Positions 10,531-23,600 of a stretch of DNA of 64,000 bases are shown piece by piece (the stretch's first letter is position 1; each line of letters starts with the position of its first letter). Source of the stretch: Anthostomella pinea (lineage: Eukaryota > Ascomycota > Sordariomycetes > Xylariales > Xylariaceae); assembly GCA_963556695.1 (NCBI GenBank), contig CAUWAG010000004.1, positions 3,162,001 through 3,226,000 on the forward strand. Direction: 5' to 3'. The notes under the pieces are model-generated. The model was given only the letters and a program-made list of their open reading frames with translations. It was not told where the DNA came from and searched no databases. Made by a program: the position numbers and the translations under genes.

Positions 10531-13500
10531 ACGAGGGACTGGACCAATGCCGCCCACCGAGCTAGACGCCCACACGTTTCATCCTGTCGTCGACGTATGC
10601 GTGGAGTACTCTTGCTCCGTCCGAGGAAGAATCGCGGACATCGCCGCCGTCAGACACTGTCCCCTTTTCAAAACATCGTCCCGACTACTCGGGCGTCATT
10701 CATGCCAACTATCCAGGCTTCATGCCATTTTCAGTACCGCTTTCTGTTGCGACTACCCTCGATGAGCGGGCCGGGAGAGCACCTATCAAGTCTGGACAGA
10801 GGCAGGGAAAGCAACCGATGGTTGCCGTTCCCAACACCTCACGAAGCTGGAATGGGGGAATGTCCAGCATGTATTCTTCTACTCTACGCTGGGAGTTTTA
10901 GCATGGAATACGTGGTAAGGAATCTGGTCTTCCAAGGCTGGGGTTGGTGCATACGGGACGGGTTGTGCCTCAAGAGAGTAAACTACAGACATGCGTCTTC
11001 TAAACCGGAGAATAGAACCTGTCAAGTTCTCACATCGCCTGATTCCTGTGTGTTGATGATTGTTCTTGGTCTTGCTGTTTGCAGTGCTGCTACTGGGGAT
11101 AATGATGCCACTGATACTGTAATCGTCACCAATTACTTTATCAGCGATGCCTTTACCAGTGAGGTTGCGATCACGGTTCTACTAATATAAATTCAGCCCT
11201 CACAAATCTGCGTGCGTGTACGTTGACTAGATTCCAGACCACCTGCAAGAAAAATCAAAATGCTGGAATAAGCATACAGGAATAAGTAGCTCGGGTGTTA
11301 TACGCTTCTTTTGATGCTTATTCTACCTATGTAGTGTGTCTATTCTAATTACAGTGGATATACCGCTGTTTGCTGGATACCTGGTGTACGAAGGCTTATG
11401 AGGGTTCTGTGTACCAAGTCTCCTAATAGCTTGTGTTGAGGCCAGAGGTGATGTGTATACATGGAGTACCTAGCACAGAAAAAGTGTATATCAACCAGTC
11501 GGCTGAAGAGAGCCTACGAACGAAGGACTGGGGCCACCCAAAGGTTTACAACACCATTACTTACCATAGGATACTATTTTCTGGGCGTACCTATATCTGG
11601 GAGAAACTGGAATGGGAATCAGGCGTGAGACAGCGTCTCCTTCCCCCCTCCCTCAAGACGAGGATACGACAACTCAGACCATGGCACGATAGAGCGGCTG
11701 GCTGGCTCTGGCATCAATTAAGAACGGGAGTGCCGTCCTGGAGTACGGTAAGTTACCTAGTTGGCTCTTAACCAAGAACGTAGACCCTCCAGCAGCGCAG
11801 CGTATGACTGCGATATCAGCATGAGGAAACAGGGGCAATATATTGTATCCATTCCCCATGTGTAGATGGGGCGGCTGGTTTCGTAGGAGCCGCGCTGACG
11901 GGTTATGTCGTCGCACTGGGTAGGTGACTGACTGATCTGACAGCCTGGCGCTAATAAGCAATGAGGGTAGGCGACCTCCAGAGTCACCTCACGCGCGTAT
12001 GCACACGATATATTGCCGCCTTGCCCTGCGTGGTCTATGGGATACCCCAGTAGTCCTAGGTGAACCTGAGAATCACCCGTTAAGCAGTCAATCTCGGTGT
12101 ACATGGTACACGGTGTGTCTCAATCGCGCATAAGAGTGCCTACAATCGCTGTGCTCATCGCGTCGATATATGTCCTGCAGCCCAGTCGGTAACCAGGAGA
12201 GCTCACGCAGAAGAAAGCAAAGGGTCTAGCCCAGTCATGTCTCTGGCCCCTTACGGTCAGATAAAGAAGCCCTGAGTTGGCTTGTAGTGGCCGTTGACGA
12301 GCGTCAAAACGTAACATTGAATTTCCGCGTGGCTTTTTATCTCCGAGTCACTCTGGAATGGCACGTGTGCCACTGGAGGTGATTTTGGGAGCCGTGGACA
12401 CATGACCACGAGGGAGGCGATTTCGTCCTCCTACTGACGAGTGGTCGAAAGTGGAAACAAGCCTTGCACAGAGCTGGCTCCGTGGAGACCGTATGCCATT
12501 TGTGCTTGCTGCTGTCGGTTCGGAAGACTTCCGTACGTCCCGAGAACGACAGAGAGGGCTGGGAACAAGATGGGTAGCTGTCTTCATTACCTTAGCGTCT
12601 AGCCAATGTGCAAACGTAGGTACCGAGAGCGTAACACACCCCCAGCGGTGCAACATACTGATACTATGGCAATCTAGCCGAAGTTCGTACTAACTATCAG
12701 CTGGCGGCGGCAGTGAGGGTTCTGTCTCGGGAAGGCTGTTACCGAGATGCCTTGCATTACTAGCATCGACCGCTGCTCGATCCCGTGGGGTTCCAATTGG
12801 TCGTGACCGACGATGGGATAGGAAGGAGGATGTCGACCTTTTCTAGAACCATCTGGATGGTACGTACCTGGATTGGTCACCGTCTCGGAATCTGTAACTA
12901 CCGTGACGCTGGATATCTGACACCATGTTCACCAGCCGTTGAACGAGCACTCTACTGTAGGAGGAAGAGGAGGGCCCAGGGGCCGTCTGGGAAAGTGATC
13001 GATGTCTCCTTGCATGCAAGTACCTACTTACTTGCATGACACGTCTTGGCAGGGCTCTGAGCTACAGTAAGCATCTCTTGGCAGCTCTGTCCCGCCTGGC
13101 CAGATCTTGCACACGACACGATGGTCGACACGCTACCTGCAGGGTGTGAGAAGCTCGGAGAACGCTGACTGCTCTCATATGGCCAGCAAGCTGCCTAGCC
13201 AGCATGCGGCATCCACAGCCGCATTCGCTCCCTTCGCTCGAGGCGTCAACGTTCGTGGGCGGTGTCGGTCAACCCTCGAAGCGACGTTTGGCGATCTCCC
13301 AAACTATTCCCCGTTGCAGTCATATTCTTCATGTGAAAATGTGGGCGCTGGTGTCGACGATCGGCCAGTTGCAGTAGCGCGTCGTCAAATGGCGTGAGCG
13401 ATCGCCAGTTGACTTCCGTTTTCTATTACTGCTGCGTGCTGTGGAGGCCCAAAGGGTTTTGGCGTGTGATATACATACTTTATTGCTTGCAGTGTTTGGG

Positions 13501-14387
13501 TGCGGGGGACCTCAACTATGTACCTCATGTACGTGGCGTGGGTGGGTAGACGAGTCGTGTTGCCGCACAAGAGTCGAGTCTTCGTCCGCACCCAAGCCGC
13601 CGAAGAGGATCGGGTATCGAATATCCTACGTGCGCTACTGTAACCCGATAGTGTGTGGCATTGATTCAAGGCTTCACGCTACCTTAGAAAGCACGAGGAA
13701 TATCGTCCCTTCCTCCCAAGGTCTGCCCGTCAGCCGAGGCTCTCTGTCTTCGCTCAAAGTGGAGGCTCAAAAATGTTGCCCTGAAGAAAGGAAAAGAAAA
13801 AATTAGCGACTTGTCGGATTGATGCGCATAGTGTGGTATTTGGTCGTCGGTTGATGCGGTCTAGAACGCTCCATGGTGTCAATCCATGCAGCCACAGCCG
13901 TCCATCATGCATTTGCTGTCTATCGAAGACAAGAGGACCGCACTTCACCCCATGTCGCGTCTTTCTTCCCCTTGGGAAGCCCTGATCTGTGGGGTTTTGG
14001 AGGGGTTGCGTGGTAGACGGACATGCACATGGGCCTGGCTCATAGGAAGGGAATATGAGCTCTCTAGTAGATTGGGAGACACGCAAACACGGTGTAGTGG
14101 GATCGTCCCTGCATCCCAGCTCCTTACACGCATCCTAGGGCTGCGCTGCGGTTTCGGATGGTGTGTGTAGGTAGGTAGGTAGGAGGGCTCGGAGGGCTCT
14201 TGGTGGCCGGCCGCGTTGCTATTCTGCCCAGGAGAGGCTGCCGGCCACACGTATACTTCTCCGCTTACCTGCTCTACTACCCTCTCCACAAACAACAACG
14301 GGATTGATAAGTCAGGTGGTAGACCTACGAGCGTTGCGAGTTTCAGGTTGTCAGCAATAAAGGTGCGTCTTGCTGTGATTACTTTCC
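10531..14387. other. gene-poor gap, no gene seen
   Basis: Many short frames occur on both strands, the longest about 200 codons at 10597-11190. None shows domain features, intron-like junctions or steady codon bias. No RNA gene was recognised. Confidence 0.45.
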
Positions 14388-15059
14388 ATGCCACGGAAAC
14401 CGGCTGACCTCGTCCAAGTCACCAAGCCGGATTCGCCGGGTTATTCAAGGTTGACGAGCCTGTACTCGGACCTCATGGTTAGTCCTCCGGCAGCGAGGTC
14501 CCAAGCTGGCTCGGATCTCGATGGTCAGGTTGGCATCGGCTCGACTACTGGGAGACGCGGAGGTGCGGATGATAACGAGCGCAACGGCTGGCCGGCCCAG
14601 CCTGACGACGGCCGGACTGGAGCGGCAGAGCCAACCTCACAATCCCTCTGGATTCTTATTTTCAAGGGCTACCCTCGCGATATCCAAAGCGCACGAGTAA
14701 CCGAGCTGTACATCGTCTTCAACGAGGACGAGAGCATGAACCTCACCATCCAAATCCAGGGGCAGCATCCGAGCTTCAGCGTGAAGGAGCTCTGGAATCA
14801 GCCTGCCCCGCGGGCGAGACCTCACTTCCACCGACGACTCGCCGTTTCCACGCTGCCAACAAGCTCCGAGTTAGACATGAGCCTCCGCAATGCTATCTTG
14901 GCCACGCGGGTTAATAATATCGACGCGGACTGGTCGTGTCAAAGTTGGGTCGGAGATGTCCTCACCGTGTTGCAGGACGCCAACATGATCACCGTCGAGG
15001 AGGGCGACAACGCGCTGGATGGGATGGTGAATTACATCTCAAGAGCACCCTGGCGGTAA
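14388..15059 (+). CDS. conserved fungal protein of unknown function
   Basis: An intronless frame of 223 residues. The first ~80 residues are polar and likely disordered (Gly/Asp/Pro rich). The rest looks folded: SLWILIFKGYPRDIQSARVT, a beta-rich middle ending near NLTIQIQGQHPSF, and the C-terminal motif W-S-C-Q-S-W-V-G-D-V-L followed by an ALDGMV helix. I recall this layout (strand block, then CQ-W-V-x-D-V-L) from a widespread family of uncharacterised ascomycete proteins, but I cannot name a function. No signal peptide or membrane helix is present. Both flanks are long empty spacers. Confidence 0.72.
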   Translation: MPRKPADLVQVTKPDSPGYSRLTSLYSDLMVSPPAARSQAGSDLDGQVGIGSTTGRRGGADDNERNGWPAQPDDGRTGAAEPTSQSLWILIFKGYPRDIQSARVTELYIVFNEDESMNLTIQIQGQHPSFSVKELWNQPAPRARPHFHRRLAVSTLPTSSELDMSLRNAILATRVNNIDADWSCQSWVGDVLTVLQDANMITVEEGDNALDGMVNYISRAPWR

Positions 15060-16802
15060 CAACGGCATAACCTGCAAACATGCTTGAACAGAGCAATGAT
15101 CACTTTCGCTGCCGCGACGGGTGTCCAGTGAAGCCTTGTTTGCTAGGAGTGTCGGCTCAACTCCCGAGATATAATCGTGGTCTCCATCTAGGTCCTCGGC
15201 TCAGGCTGACAACGGCTCCTGACGCCGTTATACTTTGGATTTTGGGCATTCTTTTGGTGCGACAACGTTCTCCACAACAGCATGGCGTTTCCTGCGCTTT
15301 CATTCAAGCACCTACCTGTACGTCCATCGGTTCATCCTAGAGCCACTCCGGATAGTCGGGACTCTTCGGATATGATAGACGACAAGATTTCGGGCATTCT
15401 TCTGGTCTTATGGTGGCATGGAGTCTTTCTTACAACCAGGCACGCGTAAAACGGAGAGGGCATAATGTGTAATATGGGACGATGGGAAATATGGTGGTCA
15501 CCCGCTGGGACGTCGTGACCTGCGGCAGCCGATAAAGGGCAACCGCAATCTGTTCGGTAATACTAGCACAACACCTTCATAACGCCGGTAACGCGATGGA
15601 CAAATCTCCGAGTCGCTTGCTGGGCACCGGCTGCCGCATGAGGGTTCACTGAGAATGTTCTGACGATGGGGAAGACATGCTTGGATGGTGAGGAAGCAGC
15701 CCAGGCAAGTTTGGAGTAATAATAGCAGGAACACTGCTCATGACACTGGTCTGAGAGTGAGGCCTTACGTGCCAGCACCTCCCTCCAGGCAAGTCGACTT
15801 GCTGCGGTTTGTAGGCTTGTGACACTTCGTGTCGCGGCTACCCGATGTGAGATATGTGGTTGGAAGCTGGAGTCAGCATCCAAACACCCACTTCGATCAT
15901 GTACTGTACATGTACAGTAAGGGTGTCGAATGGTAACCGAAGCCATCGCTCCGCACATATAGGCGTCTAATATATGGAGCTGGCATGGCGGACAGGAGGT
16001 CAGAGCTAAGAAAGGAGTCATCCATTTAGTTAGGATTAAGGAAAAGAGTCGCGCTTGTAACTCATACTGAAGATGTCCGTATTTGAGATTGTGGTTCGGA
16101 CTTGATGGTTGAGCATCTTAAAAAATGACTGAAGATGATTGACCCCATGGAATACTCAAGAGAAAAACTGAAGACTTATCGGATGGATGAAATGGGAGAC
16201 TTGATCAAGGGCCTCGAAGCGCTTCGCATCATTCCAAGGTAGATATCAATAACGGGAGGCTCAATGCTGAAGATGGACATTGGTGCAGGTGCCCGTGGTG
16301 GTGCATTGTCGGAACCCCACTGCCCAGAATATCCCTTCTTTAGCGCCCCTTTCAGAGGTTACGTCTGTGGGTGGGCCCATAAAGTGTTAAGCGGTGCCAC
16401 ACATCCTGGTGCATTCACTAACAGTGGGACCCGTCTGCTCTTAGCTGGTACGTAAGCCTCGCTGGGCGTGCTACACTACAGGCCCTGGACCGCTGTTCAT
16501 TCTTCCACCCAGTTACGTCTCAGCTCTCCACCAGCCAAGAAAGAAGACGGAGGCCAGTTTCACCTTTCTCAGCCTCTGTAAGGAGATCCGACATCTCTTC
16601 ATCTTCCCATCTCGCCTCCTCCTATTCAATCCCTTACTATCGTCCCCTTAACAAACGTCTGCGCGACCACCCGATTGCTGCCTCCTGCGAAACGCCCGCC
16701 AGATACATACATGGGGACAACGATACCGACCACCTAGTCCCACCCCGAGCTGACCGCGCCTGTTCCATGGTCGTCAACACGCCCTTCGGCTGGTCAAGAG
16801 CC
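15060..16802. other. intergenic gap with an 18-bp perfect palindrome
   Basis: No gene seen. A perfect palindrome of 18 bp, TACTGTACATGTACAGTA, sits at 15902-15919. The last few hundred bases, rich in CT and CCATC words, probably form the KEX1 promoter and leader. Confidence 0.5.
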
Positions 16803-18827
16803 ATGGCTCCCTCATCGCTCTGGAGCCCGGTGCGAGTCGCTGCCGGAGCCCTGCTTGCCCTGTCTTTGTGCGTGCCGGCAGTCAGTGCAGACATAAGTGC
16901 TGGAGATTATTACGTTCATTCATTACCGGGCGCCCCCGAGGGAGACCTGATAAAGATGCATGCTGGGTAAGCTGCTATTCCTCAACGTTTCAGACTGCGA
17001 TCGCCAATGCTGACAACTACACGCCTCTGCGCAGACACGTCGAAGTCACGCCCGAACACAACGGAAACCTTTTCTTCTGGCACTTCCAGAACCAACACAT
17101 TGCGAACAGGCAAAGGACAGTTATCTGGCTGAATGGCGGCCCCGGTTGCAGTTCCGAGGATGGCGCAATGATGGAGATAGGCCCTTACCGGTTGAAAGAC
17201 TCGGATAACCTGGAATACAACAACGGCAGTTGGCATGAATTCGCAAACCTGCTCTTTGTCGACAATCCTGTCGGCACGGGGTTCAGTTACGTCGACACAA
17301 ACAGTTACATTCACGAGCTCGACGAGATGGCCGCCCAATTCGCAACCTTTCTCGAGAAATGGTTCGCGCTTTTCCCAGAATACGAACATGACGATGTGAG
17401 CAAATTTCGGCCAGTTGTTTCCTACTGACTGCACTTGACTGACCCCTGTGGAACAGCTGTACATTGCTGGAGAATCGTTTGCTGGACAGCACATCCCCTA
17501 CATCGCCAAGGCAATCCTCGACCGGAACAAGCTGCCCCAGACGAGTGTCAAGTGGAACCTCAAGGGCCTGATGATTGGCAATGGATGGATTGCCCCTAAA
17601 GAGCAATACGAAGCTTACTTGTCCTTCGCGTACGAAAAGGGCCTTGTCAAGAAGGGGTCCGATATCGCCGGCAAACTGGAAAACGAGTACAAGACTTGTC
17701 AGAAGTCAATGGCATTGGCTGGCTCCAGCCAGGTCGACAACAATGCTTGTGAATCTGTTCTGCAGGAGATGCTGCGCCTGACCCAAGGCAAGGACTCCAA
17801 TGGCGAATCGATATGTATCAACATGTATGACGTTCGATTGACCGATACCTACCCAAGCTGTGGCATGAACTGGCCTCCGGATTTGAAATACGTCACACCG
17901 TACCTGCGGAAGAATGAAGTGACTGCCGCACTGCATATCAACTCCAATAAGGTGACGGGTTGGACCGAGTGCAATGGAGCCGTCGGGAATGCGTTCAACT
18001 CCAAAAACTCACCGCCTTCTATCGAGTTGATGCCGGATGTCTTAAAGGAGGTGAACGTGCTCCTGTTTTCCGGTGCCGAAGATCTGATCTGCAACCACCT
18101 GGGTACCGAAGCTTTCATCAACAACATGGAATGGAACGGTGGCAAGGGCTTCGAGATATCTCCCGGCAATTGGGCGCCGCGCCGCGACTGGACCTTTGAA
18201 GGCGAGGAAGCCGGGTTCTGGCAGGAGGCTCGCAACCTGACCTACGTGCTGTTCTATAACTCGTCCCACATGGTGCCATTCGACTACCCACGCCGAACCC
18301 GAGATATGCTAGACCGATTTGTCGGTGTTGATATCAGCAACATTGGCGGCATTCCCTCCGAGAGTCTGCTAGACGGAGAGAAACTCCCCGATACGAGCGT
18401 TGGGAGTGTGACTAACTCCACCCAAACTGAGGAGGCATCTAAGGACAAGGAGCTGAATGATGCCAAGTGGGCTGCGTATCAGAAGTCCGGGGAAGTCGTC
18501 CTGGCTATCGTCGCTGTCGCCGCCGCTGTCTGGGGCTTCTTCGTGTGGCGAGCCCGCAGGCGGACCGCCGGATACGCGGGCCTACCTGACATCACTCAGG
18601 GGCTCCGTGGATCGACGGGGCTCGAGAGCTTCCGCAACAAGCGGTCGAACCGTGATATCGAGGCCGGTGATTTCGACGAGGGCGAGCTGGACGACCTGCA
18701 TGTCACGTCCCCAACCGATATGGACAGGGACCATTATAGCATCGGAGGGGACAGCGATGACGAAGCCGCAATCGAGAAGGGGAAGACGAGCGGAAACCCA
18801 AGCAATGGGCAATCAAGCAGGAAATAG
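16803..18827 (+). CDS. KEX1: KEX1 pheromone-processing serine carboxypeptidase
   Basis: Proposed exons are 16803..16966, 17035..17395 and 17457..18827 (631 residues). It is a Golgi-resident carboxypeptidase of family S10 that trims Lys/Arg from peptides cut by Kex2. The signal peptide is [20 protein letters not shown] onward, and the mature protein begins near [10 protein letters not shown]. The substrate-site motif [14 protein letters not shown] is followed by the catalytic serine in IAGESFAGQ, the aspartate in [13 protein letters not shown] and the histidine in [12 protein letters not shown] transmembrane helix ([18 protein letters not shown]) and an acidic cytosolic tail follow, as in other fungal KEX1 proteins. 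An upstream in-frame ATG at 16767 would add 12 residues before the signal peptide; 16803 is preferred because it gives a standard signal sequence. Confidence 0.96.
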
Positions 18828-20625
18828 ATGATGGCCATGGGGTTCGCACGCAAGATGTAGCAGTAGTAGCAGGTTTGAAGCAGCAAGGACGTTTACATGA
18901 GACTGCTTTTTGTATACCAAGTGTATATGTAGGAAGCTTGGCGTTTATTTGGAACGAGAGGTTCTAGAGAGTTGATCCCGTTTTTCTCCATCTGCCCACT
19001 CATCCAATCCTATAGATCTGACCATTCGACGTATATGCATGTATAGAAGACATATTCAAAAGCAACTGAACATATACTCCTTCCCTGTACCTACCTATAA
19101 ATCACTTTTCAAACTATTGGTCTCGTTCGCATAGTATTGATACCTCCTAGCGTATCGCCGGGATAGCAGCGATGCACCCTCATCACACTAACACCCTCAC
19201 CTTACATTGGAAGGGGAATTTATCGACTTGCGCATGGGTGCAGTATAGACAGGCATAATTACCATTTCAGAGCTTGTCCCTTAGGTTCTTTGTTATTACA
19301 TCCGGAGATCACTCGTATCTAGTTCATGGGTCATATAAGCAATCAGGAACATTCTCAGGCCGCCTGCGGCATACGTACCTTACCTACCAGACACGCTCCG
19401 TACGGATCGCCACAAGGCCGATAGCCAGCCAAAAAGTTCAGGAGAGGACATCTCTAAATCACAGCTGCACCCTCGGGGCAATCAGCACGAGGGAAGGGGT
19501 CACCATGGATGCCCGCTCATTGAGCAAAAGCTTTCTTGCAATGTACATTATGTATATTTATGATTCATTTCGTGAGTCGATGTTCGAGATGATGATGGAC
19601 TACCTATTCTAGACTATCAGGATATCACTGTCGACCCCACCCCGCTTGCTACTCGTCCTTAACCCCAGCCAGAACGAAGTATTGAGATCTGGAATCATAG
19701 CCAGCAAGTGCGCGCCGTCCCATGTATTGCCATTGAGGGTGGCTGAGGTGGTGAGTGATTCATCACCGGCAGCTCGGTGGAGGTATAAATGCAGGAAAGG
19801 TACGCCCGTCTGTCGCCGCCCTCGTTGCGGACAACACCACACGCCGAGGGGCATCGCGCAATGGCAGGCGTGTAAACTTCCGGACTGCCCCGATAGCCAT
19901 TCATGATTTACCAATAAACGCAATGATGTCCCAGATCAGCTTCCTCGATGAGTCCCAGATTATGCCATTTGATGCTGATGCCAGAGGTTAACTAATGACG
20001 AAACACACTTGATGATGATGTCTTGAAACTCCACGCTAAAAGCGAATGTAAATGGTGAACCTAGAACGCCGAGGGTATATCGCTTTCTGCCCGAATCTCA
20101 ATTATTCGGAATCAGAGACTTCGTAAGAGTGTGATGTGAAGTCGATGCTGGCTGTATGCAAAGCAAAAGGCATTTGCTACCACGTTATAATGCAAGACTA
20201 CCGTCTTCTTGTTGAAATGCCGAACGCTTGAAAAGAATAACACATGGATAGGAGAGGCTGCGCATGGGGAAGGCAGCACTCTCGAATTGGACCATGGCTC
20301 ACGTCACCTCTGCTTGCAAATTCGCAAACACGTCTAGAGTCACGAAGCAGTAGAAAGCACCCTGATACCGAGTGGCGAACGGAAGTCGATCCGCGATATG
20401 TATCGAGGCTGAAGGATAGCCGGCGGTCCTCTAGAGCGACTGGTAGAGAAAGCAACTGGTGTGCAATGTCGAGGGGCAACTACCATCAATGCTGTTATAT
20501 TCCAGCAGTGCCTGAGTGCCGCCCGCCACTGCGTTGGTGGTAAGGCAGTACGTAATGAAATGCAGATGACCAAACCACCGTGTCATCTCATACCCGTCAC
20601 GAAATATGGCTTTGATATCACCAAG
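18828..20625. other. intergenic gap between convergent genes, no gene seen
   Basis: The 3' flanks of KEX1 and of the MIZ gene face each other here. Short frames only. No repeat or RNA gene recognised. Confidence 0.5.
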
Positions 20626-23600
20626 CTAGTCGTCATCAAGCTCGATAACCTCCCGTTGCGGAGCCATAGAGGGTCTTGGAGTCATCTTGGCCGCCGGAGT
20701 GATGTCATCGTCGCTATCGATGTCGCTATCATCACCGCTGACCAGTTCCTTGGGTTTCCACGACCCGTCAGCAGACACGATGATTGACTTGGTGCGCAGC
20801 ATATTCTCGGCCTCCAACTGCGCCCGGACTTCAACAAGAAATCCATCGATGCAAAGGCTATAGGGACGCGCGTCGCCGTCGCAAAGAGGACACTTCCACT
20901 TATCGACGAAGGACGGCTCTTTGGGACATCGTATGCAGTCTGAGGAGCCAGATCCGCAGACACATGACTTCTTCCCGAGTCGGGTATTGAGCCAGGTCGC
21001 AAGATCAAAACACTCGAGATGAGTGCAGGTCCTCCCACGGACAGGGATCCGGAACATTGTGGCAGTGAATGGGTCTGCCAGGTCGATGGATATGCCATCA
21101 TCGGGAATTTCCAAGTCGTCATCCCCGTCGTCGCCTCGACCCCCACTGCCGTTACCCGATGAGCCGGCCAGGCGACTCCTGATGATTTCTCGAGTGTCGT
21201 CAGCGGTTCTGCTCCCCTGCGTACGGACCATGTCGAGAACAGCACTGTGGCTCAGAATTTCGACGATCTCGACAGCTATGTACGGTTGCTGAGGGTTAGA
21301 CGCCTTGTTCTCATCGAGATTCGAGACAGTCAACAAATTCTCGCCAGGCCTTATGAGCGTCGAAGCTTCGACGGGAAGATCCTTGGAATGATGCGCTTTG
21401 CGTTTGACGCTCAAGACATGACCGTTCAATTCCATGAAAATGTGCTCTGGCCACGCTGACTCAGTAGTCACCCAAAGGTTGTCGGGCACGGGTATATCAG
21501 ATTGCTGCCTATAACAGCACCTTATGCGAACCCGCAGAGAGCCGTCGGAGAATCGATTAACAGGCAATGCGTCTCCTCGCGTCGTCTCATCCAGTGTGAG
21601 TCTAGCGCATTCCGTACTCGAAATAGCAAATTTGAATTTGTGCAAGAAGGGCTGAGGGGCAATTATGGTGGGAGATAGCGCAAAGTCTTTGATAGCCTGA
21701 TAATATCGTTCCGACGAGGTAGATGTAGTTAAGTTTCGGGGTATACGCCTCGGACTCCGAAGGTGTACCTGGTGCAGGGAATTGTCGACCGATCTCTTGT
21801 CATAGGGTGTATGCGGATAGTCTATGAGATTGATCCTTGCCGTGGTGAACAGCTTGTCGCTGGGCTGAACCGTGTTACGATGTGGCCGTACTGTGGAAGC
21901 TTGTGGTCTGACAATACTTGGTTGATTGTTCACAGGGGTTGGCTGTTGCACGGGTAATTGAGTCGTGACCCCTCCCGGGTTGGGATTGTATGGCAAGGTG
22001 CTGTTTACGGCATGATTCTGGTAGGCAACACCTTGGGCAGATATCGAACCGCGCTGGGATTGAACGTGCACAGCTGGACCGGTGAAAGTAGTGAGTACTG
22101 GTGAGTTCTGCCCACTGTATGCTGCCTGGTTTGACAGTACAATATGATGTTGGAGAGGAGACGACCGGGGACTCAACGCTACGGCCGAGTGGTGAGAGCG
22201 GCGTCTTGCAAAAGCCCGCTGCCGCTGCTGTTGCACATTGGACGGCTGTGGATGGAGAGACTGATGTTGCATTTGTTGCATCTGTTGTTGCTGCATCTGC
22301 TGTTGCTGTTGCTGCTGCTGCTGTTGCTGCTGTTGCTGCTGTTGCTGATGTTGCAGTTGCTGTTGCAGTTGCTGGTGGTGCTGGTTGTGCTGGTGGTATT
22401 GTTGCTGGTATTGTTGAAGAATGGGTTGTGCCTGGGTATTGTCGTGCATAGAATGCATTTGATGAGCGATGCTAGGCGACTGAGAAGGGAAGCTATACAT
22501 CTCAGGCGATGCCGACGAGTTACTCGGCACCACATGATTCGGTGGCACCATGAATTGGTTTGGAGAAGAAACTGATGCGTGTGTCTGACTGGGAAAGCCG
22601 CTTGGCGTGGTCGTTGGGCTTTGGGTGTTCATCGGAGAAGGGGCACGAGCTTGTGAGTAGAGCACTTGGATCCCAGGCATTGGACTCGCAACTGTCGTGG
22701 CCGGGGACAGCATGGTGCCCGCCTGCATCGAGTCCCTCCGTACATGTGCCTGGGCCATAGGAACGGATTGAATTCGGCGGGCTGAACTAGTCGTCGACGG
22801 CGGCAACAAGGAAGGCTGGCCGGAATGGTGTGATTGCTGATTCTGCAAGGCTTGATTCTGCATTACGATGGATTTGTACTGCGTAATCAGAGAATGATTA
22901 TAGGCCTGGTATTCCGCGGGAGAAAAGCGCAGTGCGAATGTACCGTCGGGATTGCGGTGCTTTCTCTGATCTGCTTTGAAGATATCCTCCATCTGCGCGC
23001 CATACGGTTGGTCGGCCACGCCCAATGTTCTCCTAGAGGCACGGAAGACGATGGCCTGAAATAGCGGAGAGTATAGTAGGAAGGAGTCGAGTAACTCGCT
23101 CATCAGCAGAGGGTACCCGTTTATCTGATGGTTATGGTTCATAACCATCCATCTGTGAGACACGCGCACCAGGAAGTCTAGGACCTGCGTTATTGTATTG
23201 GCGTAGAAAGGGTGATGGCGCATGACGTCTAGCGAGGCCGGGAATGCCGTGAACCACTGAAGCAGCGTTGGCCGTACTTTAGAGTTGCTTTTCAGAACCG
23301 TACCCATTATTCCAAATGCGTTGTCGATTAGAGAGGTGTCGTGCAAACTCTCGTCGCAGAGCTGATGCACACTACTTTGATTCATTGCCCACGCGCAGAA
23401 GAGCTGGTGCAGTGCAATGAAGAACACGTCCCCTGTCTCGCAAGCCTCCCTCAAGAGGAGGTACCGTGGTTTTTCAACAGTACCTGATAAGTCGTGCTCG
23501 GCGCCACTATCTCGCGAAAAACTCGTGAGTGTATTCATAGCTTGGATGGATTCGAGGAAGAGTTTGGATGGATTTCTGGCAAGGCACATAGTCAGCACGT

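Noticed and set aside
10597..11190. 197-codon open frame
   Set aside because: Overlaps equally open frames, and has low-complexity mixed composition and no domain, signal peptide or splice support.
22101..22575. Plus-strand frames rich in Leu, Val or Ala opposite the MIZ gene
   Set aside because: These are antisense readings of the CAG repeat, not genes.
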